This document shows positions 1 to 7,962 of a stretch of DNA of 36,791 bases, one piece after another (the first letter of the stretch is position 1; every line of letters starts with the position of its first letter). The position numbers and the translations under genes were made by a program. The notes below the pieces were generated by a model. The model made no database searches. It was given only the letters and a program-made list of their open reading frames with translations, and was not told the origin of the DNA. Source of the stretch: Thermoflexus sp. (GTDB lineage Bacteria > Chloroflexota > Anaerolineae > Aggregatilineales > Aggregatilineaceae); contig DYGW01000006.1 of NCBI GenBank assembly GCA_020724485.1, positions 1 through 36,791 of the forward strand, read 5' to 3'.

Positions 1-487
1 CCAGCGTGCCGAGCGTGGCGATGAAATCGGGTATGCGCCCGCGCGTGATAAGCAGCCCGTTTACCAGCCCGGCCAGAATCCCAACGCCGAGCGCGAGCAG
101 CAATCCCTCAATAAAGCTGACCGGGCCGAAAGTGAACCCGAGGAAATCCACGCGCTGGGTCATGCACACCGCCGCGACCGAGGCGGACAGCGCGCCCACT
201 GCGCCGACCGACAGATCGATCCCGCCGGTGAGGATGACGAATGTCTGGCCGATGGCAAAGAGGGCGATCACCGACGTGCGCCGCGCGACATTGACCAGGT
301 TGCTCTCCGTCAGGAAAAACGGTGTGGCAGTGGCGAGATAGGCACTCAGCAGGATCAGTGCGATCACAGGGCCGCCACGCAAGAGCACCACCCGGATCGC
401 ACGCCACAGTCGGCTGGATGTGAACTGATCGAATGCGGTCTGGTAACGGGGCTGTGCCTCGGCCCCGGCTGGGATATTGTCTGCCAC
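1..487 (-). CDS. Sugar ABC transporter permease, RbsC/XylH type (partial)
   Basis: Inner-membrane permease of a ribose/xylose-type sugar importer. The reading frame opens at a GTG (485-487) preceded by GGAGG and runs off the left edge, so only about 162 N-terminal residues are visible. After a roughly 35-residue cytoplasmic segment come hydrophobic segments (around residues 40-55 and 70-90), then the family hallmark GGIDLSVG and a further hydrophobic stretch reading GLVNGLLITRGRIPDFIATL. That motif and the TRGRIPDFIATLGTL region are typical of RbsC-like permeases. The gene starts 13 bp after the stop of the ATPase gene, so the two are surely co-transcribed. It would pair with the ATPase at 501-1991 and the binding protein at 2886-4058. 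Substrate specificity cannot be read from this fragment. Confidence 0.9.
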   Translation of the reverse strand, partial: MADNIPAGAEAQPRYQTAFDQFTSSRLWRAIRVVLLRGGPVIALILLSAYLATATPFFLTESNLVNVARRTSVIALFAIGQTFVILTGGIDLSVGAVGALSASVAAVCMTQRVDFLGFTFGPVSFIEGLLLALGVGILAGLVNGLLITRGRIPDFIATLGTL

Positions 488-500
488 GTGTTCCTCCGGC

Positions 501-1991
501 CTAGCTCATGCTGGCATTCTTCAAGAGCAACTCTTGGGTTGCCTCGCCGCGCTGGTATTCGGCGGTGAACCGGCCCTCGTGCATGACGAGCGTGCGGTCG
601 GCCATCGCTAACACTTCGGGCATTTCGGAAGAGATCATGATAATCGCCACGCCGCGCTGGGCCAGCCGGTCGATCAGCCCGAAGACCTCGGCCTTAGCCC
701 CCACGTCGATGCCGCGCGTCGGCTCGTCCACGATCAGGATCTTCGCCCCGCTAAACAGCCAGCGCGCCAGGCAGACTTTCTGTTGGTTCCCTCCACTCAG
801 GTACATCACGGGACGGTTCAGGATGGGCGGGCGGATACTCAGATCGCGCACGAAGTCGCCCGCGGTCCTGACCTCGTCGCGCAGGCTGAGCAAGCGGAAG
901 GGCGAAACCTGGCTGACATCTGCCAGGGTGATGTTCGGCGGGATGGGCTGCGCTGGCACCAGGCTAGCGCGCCGGTCGCGCGCCAAGAAACCCATGCCGT
1001 AGCGAATAGCCTCCGCCGGGCGGCGTATGTGCGCTTCACGGCCCTCAATGAAAATGTGGCCCGCCGAACGGGGTCGCAGGCCGAACAGCACTTCGGCCAG
1101 CTCGGTCTGGCCAGCGCCCATCAGCCCAAAGATTCCCAGGATTTCGCCGCGGTGCACCTCGAACGACAGATCGTGCAGCGCATCCTCCGAGGACAGGTGT
1201 TCAACGCGCAGCACTGCATCGCCGATCTTAACCTCGGACTTGGGATATTGCTCAGTTAGCCGGCGGCCCACCATCATGTTGATCAGCGTGTCAGTGTCGG
1301 CCTTCTCGACGGGTAGCGTCTCGATCAGCTCGCCGTCGCGCAGCACCGTCACGCGCTGGCCGACCTGCTGGACTTCTTGCAGGCGGTGCGAGATGTAGAT
1401 GATGCCCACGCCGCGCGCTTGCAGCCGGCGGATGATATCGAACAGGGTTTCGCGTTCGGTGTCGGAAAGGGCCGACGTCGGCTCGTCCAGCAGCAGGATT
1501 TGCGGCTCCTTGGCCAGGATGCGCGCGATCTCGGTGAGTTGCTGCTCGGCGACGCTCAATTGCCGGACCTCGGTGTGCGGATCGAAGTTCACGCCCAGGC
1601 TCGCCAGGCTTTTGCGCGCGCGCCGATGCGTCTCCGCCCAGTCGATCATGCCCAATGGGTTGCGCGGCAGGTGCCCCAGGAAGATGTTCTCCGCCGCGCT
1701 CAGGCTGGGCACTAGGCTGAACTCCTGGTAGACCATGCCGATGCCGAGCGCCTGCGAGCGCTCGGGGTTGAGGTGCTTGATCTCTTCGCTGCGGATGAAG
1801 ATGCGCCCTCCATCCCTGGGCAGCGAGCCGCTCAGGATCTTCATGAGCGTCGATTTGCCCGCCCCATTCTCGCCAAGCAGGACGTGCACTTCACCTGCGT
1901 ACAGGTCGAAGCTGACCTGCTTGAGGGCGTGCACACCCGGAAAGCGCTTATCGATCTGCTCCATGCGCAGGAGCGGTGGGCTGGCAGCCAT
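501..1991 (-). CDS. Sugar ABC transporter ATP-binding protein, RbsA/XylG/MglA type
   Basis: Cytoplasmic ATPase (496 aa) powering the monosaccharide importer encoded around it. It has the tandem two-domain architecture of the RbsA family. The N-terminal domain has Walker A GENGAGKST (40-48), signature LSVAEQQ (145-151) and Walker B ILLLDEP (165-171). The C-terminal domain has the degenerate Walker A GLMGAGQTE (289-297), signature LSGGNQQ (398-404) and Walker B ILIVDEPTRGIDVGAK (418-433). Length and the degenerate second P-loop fit the family. It lies between the SDR gene (38 bp upstream) and the permease (13 bp downstream) on the same strand. The family call is secure; the sugar is unknown. 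Confidence 0.96.
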   Translation of the reverse strand: MAASPPLLRMEQIDKRFPGVHALKQVSFDLYAGEVHVLLGENGAGKSTLMKILSGSLPRDGGRIFIRSEEIKHLNPERSQALGIGMVYQEFSLVPSLSAAENIFLGHLPRNPLGMIDWAETHRRARKSLASLGVNFDPHTEVRQLSVAEQQLTEIARILAKEPQILLLDEPTSALSDTERETLFDIIRRLQARGVGIIYISHRLQEVQQVGQRVTVLRDGELIETLPVEKADTDTLINMMVGRRLTEQYPKSEVKIGDAVLRVEHLSSEDALHDLSFEVHRGEILGIFGLMGAGQTELAEVLFGLRPRSAGHIFIEGREAHIRRPAEAIRYGMGFLARDRRASLVPAQPIPPNITLADVSQVSPFRLLSLRDEVRTAGDFVRDLSIRPPILNRPVMYLSGGNQQKVCLARWLFSGAKILIVDEPTRGIDVGAKAEVFGLIDRLAQRGVAIIMISSEMPEVLAMADRTLVMHEGRFTAEYQRGEATQELLLKNASMS

Positions 1992-2029
1992 AGAAGTTCT
2001 CCGCGCGCAGTAAAGGCAAGGGATAAGGG

Positions 2030-2791
2030 TTATTGAGCGGTGTAGCCGCCGTCAATGCTCAGGATCGAGCCAGTTGCGTAGCCTGCTTCGGCGCTCGCCA
2101 AATAGAGGAGCGCGGACGCGATCTCCTCGACGGTGCCCAACCGGTTGAGTGGCCGGACGGCTTCCAGACGGCGGCGGGCGGCTGCTGGATCGGGCGCGCG
2201 GCCCACCGCCTCACGCACCAGCGGCGTATCGGTCGTCCCCGGACAGACGGCATTGACGCGGATGCCTTGCTCAGCCAGGTCAACGGCGCAGCTTCGCGTC
2301 AACGCGATCATCCCGGCTTTCGACACATTGTACGCCACCTGGCCTTTTATGCCGACCAGCCCGGCTTCTGACGCGACGTTGACGATCACGCCGCCGCCAC
2401 CCCTGATCATGACCGGCACGGCGTGCCTGGAGCAGAGGAACGCTCCCGTCAGGTTAACGGCGATGATGCGCTCCCAGTCTTCGGTGGTCGTCTGGGTGAT
2501 ATCGCCCTGGTGGTAGATACCCGCGTTGTTCACCAGGATATCCAGCCGGCCCCAATGCTCGATCACGCGCTCGATCATGTGGCACACGTCGGCCTCGCTG
2601 GAGACATCCGCCAGCACGAACAGCGCTTGGTGGCCGGCCTCCTCGAGCGCGCGTGTGGCAGCCTCACCGTGCGCCTGGCTGCGGTCCACCAGGACGACGG
2701 CGGCCCCTTCGCGCGCGAACGCAGCGGCGGCCGCCTGGCCAATGCCCAGTGCGGCGCCCGTCACGACTGCCACTTTGCCTTCAAATCGCAT
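2030..2791 (-). CDS. SDR family NAD(P)-dependent oxidoreductase
   Basis: Classical short-chain dehydrogenase/reductase (253 aa), cytoplasmic, probably oxidising or reducing a hydroxyl/keto group of the imported carbohydrate. Visible motifs: cofactor loop TGAALGIG (11-18), D62 in LADVSS, NNAG (88-91), catalytic Ser at 141 in NVASEAG, YNVSK (Tyr154, Lys158) and the C-terminal SIDGGYTAQ typical of FabG-like members. It sits between the sugar-binding protein and the transporter ATPase on the same strand, which suggests a catabolic role on the transported sugar or polyol rather than fatty-acid synthesis. Asp at the end of the second strand (VLVDRS) suggests NAD preference, an inference from the family. 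The exact substrate is not determinable. Confidence 0.93.
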   Translation of the reverse strand: MRFEGKVAVVTGAALGIGQAAAAAFAREGAAVVLVDRSQAHGEAATRALEEAGHQALFVLADVSSEADVCHMIERVIEHWGRLDILVNNAGIYHQGDITQTTTEDWERIIAVNLTGAFLCSRHAVPVMIRGGGGVIVNVASEAGLVGIKGQVAYNVSKAGMIALTRSCAVDLAEQGIRVNAVCPGTTDTPLVREAVGRAPDPAAARRRLEAVRPLNRLGTVEEIASALLYLASAEAGYATGSILSIDGGYTAQ

Positions 2792-2807
2792 GCTGGCCTC
2801 CTGCCCG

Positions 2808-2858
2808 AGCGGGGCATTGCAGCCCTGCGTAGCGAAGAGCCACGCAGGGCTCCCCGCT
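2808..2858 (-). promoter_or_regulatory. Intercistronic stem-loop after the binding-protein gene
   Basis: A perfect 10-bp stem pairs AGCCCTGCGT (2821-2830) with ACGCAGGGCT (2842-2851) across an 11-nt loop, and AGCGGGG (2808-2814) can pair with CCCCGCT (2852-2858) outside it. It lies in the 94-bp gap after the stop of the sugar-binding protein and before the SDR gene. No T tract follows, so an mRNA-stabilising or attenuating hairpin is more likely than a full terminator. Confidence 0.55.
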
Positions 2859-2885
2859 ACACAGGAACAGATTGTGCTCTACACC

Positions 2886-4058
2886 TTACTGGCACTCCGC
2901 CTTGATCCCTTCCCAGTCAATCACGGGAAGAGCGGGATCGGGGTAGAAGAGGCGTGCATTGTCGATGTAGGCGATGCGCGGGCGGATGTCGAAGGTCTCG
3001 GGCACTTCCAGGCCACAGGCAAGGCGCACGGCAAACTCACCGCCGAACCAGCCCCAGTCGGCGAAGCCGTGGGTGGTCTCGGCGATCATCTTGCCCTCAG
3101 AGATGCGCTCAACAGACTCGGGAGTCACGTCGTTGGTGAAGACAGCCACGGTCTTGTCGCCGAGGGTCACGCCGTCCTGCGCCATCTCCAGCCTGCCAGC
3201 GGCTTCGGCGGCCAACATCGCGCCCATGCCCATCTCGTTGGAAGCAGCCCAGATGAAGTCGAGCCCCTCAGGATTGGCCTGCAGGAAGTCCTCTGCGCAG
3301 CCAATGCCTTTCTCGCGGTTCCAGTCAGCAGCGCAGGGCTTGCCGACGATCTCGATGCCCTCGTACTGGTCAAGCACTTCATGGAAGCCATTGAGACGAG
3401 CGGTCGAGAAGAAGCCGCCGGCCACGCCCTCGATGATGACGCCCCGGGCCACGATCGCCGCCTTCTCCTCATCGGTCAGGTCAGCGTAGAGCTCCTCCCA
3501 GAAGTCAAGGTCGAGGTACTGATCGGGCTCGATCTCAACCATCTCGCCTTCGCCAAGGACGCCCGGTCCGCCGAAGTAGTCGAGCACTGAGTAGGCTGTC
3601 ACCTGGGCGGCGATTGCGTTGTCAAAGCCGATGTACGAGGCGACATCAACGCCTTCAATCGGCTCGAGCAGGTTGACGATGATCACCGGGATGCCCGCCT
3701 CGTTGGCCTTCCTCAGGGCCGGGACGATCACCTCGACCTCGATCGGCGAAATGGCGATCACGTCAACTTTGCGCTGAATGTAGTCCTCGATGATCGCCAC
3801 CTGATCGGCAAACGCGAGGTGTGTGGTCGTCGCTTGTGCAATCACCTGCACATCGAAGCCGTTCGCGTTCGCGTCGGCGGCCGATTTCTCAAAGAAGTCG
3901 GTGGCCGTCTTGAACACACCGGTGATGTCGGGCGGTGTCCAGCCGATCACAATCGGCTTTTCCCAGCGGGGTTCTTCCTGAGCGCCTGCGCCCAGCGGGA
4001 CGGCAATACTGATGATCAGCAGCAGGACGATCAGCGACACTTTGCTCATGCGAAACAT
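2886..4058 (-). CDS. Sugar ABC transporter substrate-binding protein
   Basis: Periplasmic/extracytoplasmic sugar-binding protein (390 aa) of the RbsB-like type 1 periplasmic-binding fold (Peripla_BP_4). I place the start at ATG 4056-4058 because GAGGAGGT precedes it closely and because translation from here begins with a signal peptide: MFRMSK, then a hydrophobic core (residues 7-23) and a likely cut after AGA (about 26). The frame is open further upstream to 4157, but that extension would bury the signal peptide. The segment KPIVIGWTPPDITGVFKTATDFFEKSAADANANG is the expected first strand/helix, and the sequence continues with IEDYIQRKVDVIAISPIE, the usual hinge pattern. It is probably the first gene of the importer operon. 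A strong extra SD-like AAGGAGGTGAGG near 4130 lies in the open upstream frame, of unknown meaning. Confidence 0.93.
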   Translation of the reverse strand: MFRMSKVSLIVLLLIISIAVPLGAGAQEEPRWEKPIVIGWTPPDITGVFKTATDFFEKSAADANANGFDVQVIAQATTTHLAFADQVAIIEDYIQRKVDVIAISPIEVEVIVPALRKANEAGIPVIIVNLLEPIEGVDVASYIGFDNAIAAQVTAYSVLDYFGGPGVLGEGEMVEIEPDQYLDLDFWEELYADLTDEEKAAIVARGVIIEGVAGGFFSTARLNGFHEVLDQYEGIEIVGKPCAADWNREKGIGCAEDFLQANPEGLDFIWAASNEMGMGAMLAAEAAGRLEMAQDGVTLGDKTVAVFTNDVTPESVERISEGKMIAETTHGFADWGWFGGEFAVRLACGLEVPETFDIRPRIAYIDNARLFYPDPALPVIDWEGIKAECQ

Positions 4059-4207
4059 TCCTACCTCCTCAAATCGAGTACTCTCGCGGTCTATGCGTGA
4101 ACCATCATCTGTCCATTGTGCCCGTATCAACCTCACCTCCTTCTTGCCAGATCTCATGCGGTTGTCACCTTACCTGCGGCAGAGCGCGACGAGATGCCAG
4201 GGCTGCG

Positions 4208-5044
4208 TCACCTGGCGTGTCCGATATTACGGAGCACCACGCTGCTGCCGAGCGAAAGTATCCCCAGATCGCTATCGAAGCCACCCGGCCGCGGCGCGCG
4301 GTCGCGCATGCGAACCAGCTCGACCTCGAAGCGCGTGCGGTCGCCACGATGCACAGCATGGTAATACTCGACGGGCGTTCCGTCGCTCAAGAAGCTCACG
4401 CTGTCCAGCATGATCAGCGGAGCACCCTTCTTGACGTGCAACAGGCCCGCTTCGTAGTCGCTGGCTGGCACCGCCTCGACGGACCGGTGGCCTCGTACGA
4501 TCATCAGGCCGCAGTGTTGCTCCAGGAAAGCGTACAGCGACTGGTTGGATAGGTCCTGGTGGAGCAGATCGCGGCACAGATAGTAGGGGAGGTAGGTGGT
4601 CGTGAGCTGGATTGGCTCGTCGTGAACGAAGCGCAGTCGCTCGATTTCGATCGTCTCGGAACCCGGCGCGATCGAGAGGAACCCCGCTATCCTGGGGCTG
4701 GCCGGGACCAGCTCCTGCTTGAGGACACGTGTCACCGGCGAGTAGCCCTGCTCGACCATGTCCTGGTAGAAGCCAGTCAGCTTCTGGATCAGACCTTCGC
4801 GGATCTTGGGGCCGACGACGAAGGTGCCCTTGCCCTTGCGGCGGACGAGCAGCCCTTTGTAGACCAGGTCATTCAACGCCTGGCGGATGACCGTACGGCT
4901 CACATCGAACATGCGGCACAGCTCGACCTCGCCCGGCAGTCGGTCGCCAACCTGCCAGCGCCCGTCCTGAATGCCTGCGCGAAGTACATCCCGCACCTGA
5001 ACGTAATACGGGATGGGACTGTCGCGGTCGATTGATAGATCCAA
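4208..5044 (-). CDS. GntR family transcriptional regulator (HutC/UTRA subfamily)
   Basis: DNA-binding repressor or activator, about 278 aa, with an N-terminal GntR winged helix (IPYYVQVRDVLRAG to VRRKGKGTFV, about residues 10-72; helix LCRMFDVSRTVIRQALNDL) and a C-terminal UTRA effector domain (about 90-245, ending VEYYHAVHRGDRTRFEVEL). No ATG lies near the domain start; the frame is open to 5365, but that N-terminal part is not family-like. I choose TTG 5042-5044, preceded by AGGA. A perfect-consensus promoter and an 18-bp palindromic site lie directly upstream, implying autoregulation. The same site recurs before the dehydrogenase operon ending at 6907. The effector is presumably the sugar or a phosphorylated intermediate. 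The start codon is the least certain part. Confidence 0.9.
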   Translation of the reverse strand: MDLSIDRDSPIPYYVQVRDVLRAGIQDGRWQVGDRLPGEVELCRMFDVSRTVIRQALNDLVYKGLLVRRKGKGTFVVGPKIREGLIQKLTGFYQDMVEQGYSPVTRVLKQELVPASPRIAGFLSIAPGSETIEIERLRFVHDEPIQLTTTYLPYYLCRDLLHQDLSNQSLYAFLEQHCGLMIVRGHRSVEAVPASDYEAGLLHVKKGAPLIMLDSVSFLSDGTPVEYYHAVHRGDRTRFEVELVRMRDRAPRPGGFDSDLGILSLGSSVVLRNIGHAR

Positions 5045-5058
5045 AATGTTATCCTGTA

Positions 5059-5076
5059 ATCTTGTTATGACAGGCT
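5059..5076. promoter_or_regulatory. Probable GntR operator (autoregulatory site)
   Basis: ATCTTGTTATGACAGGCT is an imperfect palindrome matching 15 of 18 positions of the perfect palindrome at 9150-9167. It lies between the -10 box and the start codon of the GntR gene, where binding would block transcription. Confidence 0.7.
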
Positions 5077-5084
5077 TTTTCTTA

Positions 5085-5113
5085 ATTATAGAATGAAGCA
5101 CGCGGCGTGTCAA
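5085..5113 (-). promoter_or_regulatory. Sigma-70 promoter of the GntR regulator gene
   Basis: On the minus strand TTGACA (5113-5108) and TATAAT (5090-5085) are separated by exactly 17 bp: a perfect consensus promoter. The expected start of transcription (about 5078) sits at the edge of the operator at 5059-5076. Confidence 0.75.
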
Positions 5114-5140
5114 TCGCCCCGGGGCGAGGTCGTGTATAAT

Positions 5141-5260
5141 TCGGTAGAAATGCAGGCCCCTCCCTTTCGCCCGACCGATCTCCCCTTTCTCCGCCACGCA
5201 GGGAAAGGGGCTGGGGAATAGGGGTCTTCTCGCCAAAGACCGGTGTGCCATTTCTACCGA
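5141..5260. repeat. MITE-like palindromic element A
   Basis: The perfect 12-bp inverted repeat TCGGTAGAAATG (5141-5152) / CATTTCTACCGA (5249-5260) encloses a GC-rich core with an 8-bp stem (CCCCTTTC 5182-5189, GAAAGGGG 5203-5210). It fills the gap between the divergent GntR and kinase genes. The core resembles those at 9802-9913, 35850-35978 and 36748-36779. TATAAT at 5135-5140 on the plus strand could serve the kinase, but no good -35 box accompanies it. Confidence 0.6.
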
Positions 5261-5363
5261 CAAGGACACACTGCCCCACCGGGCGATTCTTTCGCGCCAG
5301 CCGATCCGGATGAGATGGTCAGGGTGCGCGGGGATTGGCGGCTTACTGACTGCTGGAGCGTTC

Positions 5364-6896
5364 ATGAGCCAGGGCTATCTGCTCACGATGGATATCGGGA
5401 CCCAGGGTGCCCGCGCGGCATTATTCGACACGGCAGGGAACACCCTCGCCAGTGTCGTCCAAGATTATGATCTGGAGACGCCCGCGCCGGGCTGGGCCCA
5501 GCAGGACGCGCGCATGTGGTGGGACTGCGCCGCGCGCAACATCGCGACGCTGCTGCAACAGACCGGCATCGATCCGGGGCGCATTCTGTGTGTGGGGGTC
5601 GACTCCCAGATGCACGCCGCTATCCCGATCGATCGGCATGGCGAGGTGCTGGTGCCCGCTGTCCAGGTCTGGTGCGACAAGCGCAACGCCGAGTTTGTCG
5701 ACGCTTTCTCGCGCGATCCCGCGCTGCCTCGCATGCGCGTGCTGGCAGCCAACCTGCCCACGACGGCCATGACGGGCTTCAAGATCAAGTGGGTGCAGCA
5801 ATACCAGCCGGATGTCTATGCCCGAACGTGGAAGTTCCTGACGGGCGCGGCCTACATCGTCTATCGCCTGACCGGGGCGCTCGCCATGAGCCTGAGCGAA
5901 GCGACTGGCTCGTACTGCCTGGACGCGCGCAGCCTGTCATGGTCCGATGAACTCATTGGCTGGCTGGGCCTCGACCGCGCCAAGCTGCCGCCTGTCGCCC
6001 CGGCGACCCGCATCGCCGGAACCGTTACGCCTGGAGCCGCGCGCCTGACCGGGCTGATCGCCGGGACGCCCGTTGCGGTGGGCGCTGGCGATTTTCTGGC
6101 GACCCTGCTGGCCGTCGGGCTGACGAAGCCTGGCCAGGCCGTCGAGGTCTCTGGCACGTCCTGCCTCATGGCAATCGCCCTGCCGGAGCCGTTGCCGCAC
6201 CTCCCGCTGATGCACGAGCATCAGGAGATTGAGGGGTGGGTGGCCTTCGGCGTCGTCGAAAGTGGCGGCGGGTCGTTGCGCTGGTTCCGCGACCAGTTCT
6301 GCCGCGAAGAGCTGGCGCTTGCCGAGCAGACGGGGCATGATGTCTACGACATCCTGACCGAGCAAGCGGCGCGCACGCCGCCCGGCGCGGAGGGTGTGCT
6401 GTACTTCCCGTATCTGCTCGGCGAACGCGGGCTGGGCAGCCCCTATTCGCGCGGCGTGCTCTTCGGCCTATCGCCACGCGCCGACAAGGGGATGTTCATG
6501 CGCGCCATCATGGAGGGCGTGACCTTCGAGCTACGCCGCACGCTGGAGATCGCCGGGCAGGCCGGGATTCCCATTGAGGAGGTCCGGGTGGTGGGTGGAG
6601 CCGCCGGAAACCCTGTCTGGAACCAGATCCGGGCCGATATTTACGGCAGGCCCGTCGTCCGGCTCCCCGCGCGCGAGGGCGCCTTGTTGGGTACAGCTAT
6701 TCTGGCAGGGCTGGCGTGTGGCGTATGGCCGGACCCGGCTTCTGCCGTCGATGCGGCAGTGCGGATCGCGGATGTTGTGGAGCCTAACCTGGCCAACCGT
6801 GCGCGTTACGATGCGCTGTTCAGCCTTTACCTGGAGCTGCACGATCGTCTGACACCAGGCTTCGAGCGTCTGCACACGATTCTGCAAGGCGGATGA
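5364..6896 (+). CDS. FGGY family carbohydrate kinase (xylulokinase-like)
   Basis: Cytoplasmic kinase (510 aa) that would phosphorylate the sugar or ketose produced from the imported substrate. Start at ATG 5364 with GGAG upstream; the frame is open 18 codons further but homology begins at GYLLTMDIGTQGARAALFD (phosphate-1 loop, Asp10). Other family marks are GVDSQMHA (78-85), WCDKRN (103-108), GAGDFLATLLA (240-250, with the likely catalytic base Asp243), EVSGTSCLMA (261-270) and the C-terminal VRVVGGAAGNPVWNQIRADIYGRPV adenine-binding segment. It is divergent from the GntR gene and converges on the zinc dehydrogenase, 10 bp from its stop. The kinase type (xylulose, erythritol, other) cannot be fixed from sequence alone. 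Confidence 0.93.
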   Translation: MSQGYLLTMDIGTQGARAALFDTAGNTLASVVQDYDLETPAPGWAQQDARMWWDCAARNIATLLQQTGIDPGRILCVGVDSQMHAAIPIDRHGEVLVPAVQVWCDKRNAEFVDAFSRDPALPRMRVLAANLPTTAMTGFKIKWVQQYQPDVYARTWKFLTGAAYIVYRLTGALAMSLSEATGSYCLDARSLSWSDELIGWLGLDRAKLPPVAPATRIAGTVTPGAARLTGLIAGTPVAVGAGDFLATLLAVGLTKPGQAVEVSGTSCLMAIALPEPLPHLPLMHEHQEIEGWVAFGVVESGGGSLRWFRDQFCREELALAEQTGHDVYDILTEQAARTPPGAEGVLYFPYLLGERGLGSPYSRGVLFGLSPRADKGMFMRAIMEGVTFELRRTLEIAGQAGIPIEEVRVVGGAAGNPVWNQIRADIYGRPVVRLPAREGALLGTAILAGLACGVWPDPASAVDAAVRIADVVEPNLANRARYDALFSLYLELHDRLTPGFERLHTILQGG

Positions 6897-6906
6897 AGCG
6901 CCAAGA

Positions 6907-7950
6907 TCACGGCTCGACCACGATCTTGAGCGACAGGCGGTCTTCGGCGCGCGCGAAGGCGTCGTGGATCGCGGTGAGTGGGTAGCGGGCGCTGATCAGG
7001 CGGCGCATATCCAGGCGTCCGGCGTTGACGATATGCGCTGCGCGCCGGCAATCGCTCGTGCTGCATGCGGTGGTGCCGGTGACGACAAGCTCTTTGTAGT
7101 GCACCTGGTTGGAATCCAGCGCGATCGTCGGGCGGTCTTTGGGCAGCCCGCCGAAGAAATTGATCCGCCCGCCGATGGCTGCCAGCCGCACAGCCTCTTC
7201 CTGGGCGGCATGGGCCGGCGCAGCCACGATGATCACGTCGGCGCCTTCGCCTTCGCTCTCTTCCATCACAACGGCAGCCAGGTCTTCTTCGAGCGCGTTC
7301 ACGCCTCGGTCGGCGCCCATCTCAAGGGCAGTGGGCAGCCGAGCTGGCTGCATCTCGCTGACGATGACTCGCCGGGCGCCTTTGAGCCGGGCGAGCATCA
7401 CGTGCATGTTGCCAATTGGGCCGGCGCCCACGACCAGCACCACGTCGTCTGGCCCGATGCGCAGCGCGTCCTGCCCGCGCACGACGCAGGCCAATGGCTC
7501 GATCAGCGCGGCGGCGGCAGGATCGGTCTCCACAGCGACCGTGATCAGGTTACCCTGTGCGATCAGGGGGGCCGGGATGCGCAGGTACTCGGCGAACGCG
7601 CCGTCCAGGTTGACGCCGATCGCCCCGTAATTGGCGCAGCGGTTATTGTTGCCGGTCACGCACTGGCGGCAGTGCCCACACCCGAAGTTGGGCGCGACCA
7701 TCACACGCTGGCCGGCGCGCAGCCCGGTCACGTTCGCGCCGACTTTCACCAGATCGCCAACAACTTCGTGGCCAGGAATGCGCACTGTGCCGGGTGGAAA
7801 CTTGCGGTGCTGGCCATGCAGGATGCGCAGGTCGGTGCCGCAGATGCCCGTGCTGAGCACCTTGAGCAGCGCCTCGTCGGGACCGATCGCAGGGACGGGG
7901 CGCTCTTCGAGGCGCAAATCATCTGGACCGTGATAGACAGCTGCTAACAT
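6907..7950 (-). CDS. Zinc-dependent alcohol dehydrogenase (MDR family, polyol/threonine dehydrogenase-like)
   Basis: Cytoplasmic NAD(P)-dependent dehydrogenase (347 aa) of the medium-chain superfamily, likely acting on a polyol or sugar. Catalytic zinc ligands are visible: Cys37 in GICGTD, His61-Glu62 in PGHEVVG and Glu151 in IEPLAC. The structural zinc loop has all four cysteines (Cys91, 94, 97, 105). The Rossmann glycine motif is VVGAGPIGNMHV (about 173-184). The gene starts 12 bp after the Gfo/Idh/MocA gene on the same strand, making a two-gene operon driven by the operator/promoter at 9150-9203. Sorbitol, xylitol or another polyol as substrate would all fit the neighbourhood. Confidence 0.94.
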   Translation of the reverse strand: MLAAVYHGPDDLRLEERPVPAIGPDEALLKVLSTGICGTDLRILHGQHRKFPPGTVRIPGHEVVGDLVKVGANVTGLRAGQRVMVAPNFGCGHCRQCVTGNNNRCANYGAIGVNLDGAFAEYLRIPAPLIAQGNLITVAVETDPAAAALIEPLACVVRGQDALRIGPDDVVLVVGAGPIGNMHVMLARLKGARRVIVSEMQPARLPTALEMGADRGVNALEEDLAAVVMEESEGEGADVIIVAAPAHAAQEEAVRLAAIGGRINFFGGLPKDRPTIALDSNQVHYKELVVTGTTACSTSDCRRAAHIVNAGRLDMRRLISARYPLTAIHDAFARAEDRLSLKIVVEP

Positions 7951-7962
7951 GGAAGCCCCCGG

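Noticed and set aside
4059-4157. Longer start for the sugar-binding protein
   Set aside because: The upstream 33 residues would precede and mask a good signal peptide, and a strong GAGGAGGT supports 4058.
5045-5365. N-terminal extension of the GntR protein to an ATG at 5365
   Set aside because: It would translate through the promoter, the operator and a repeat element and overlap the divergent kinase start; the residues are not family-like.
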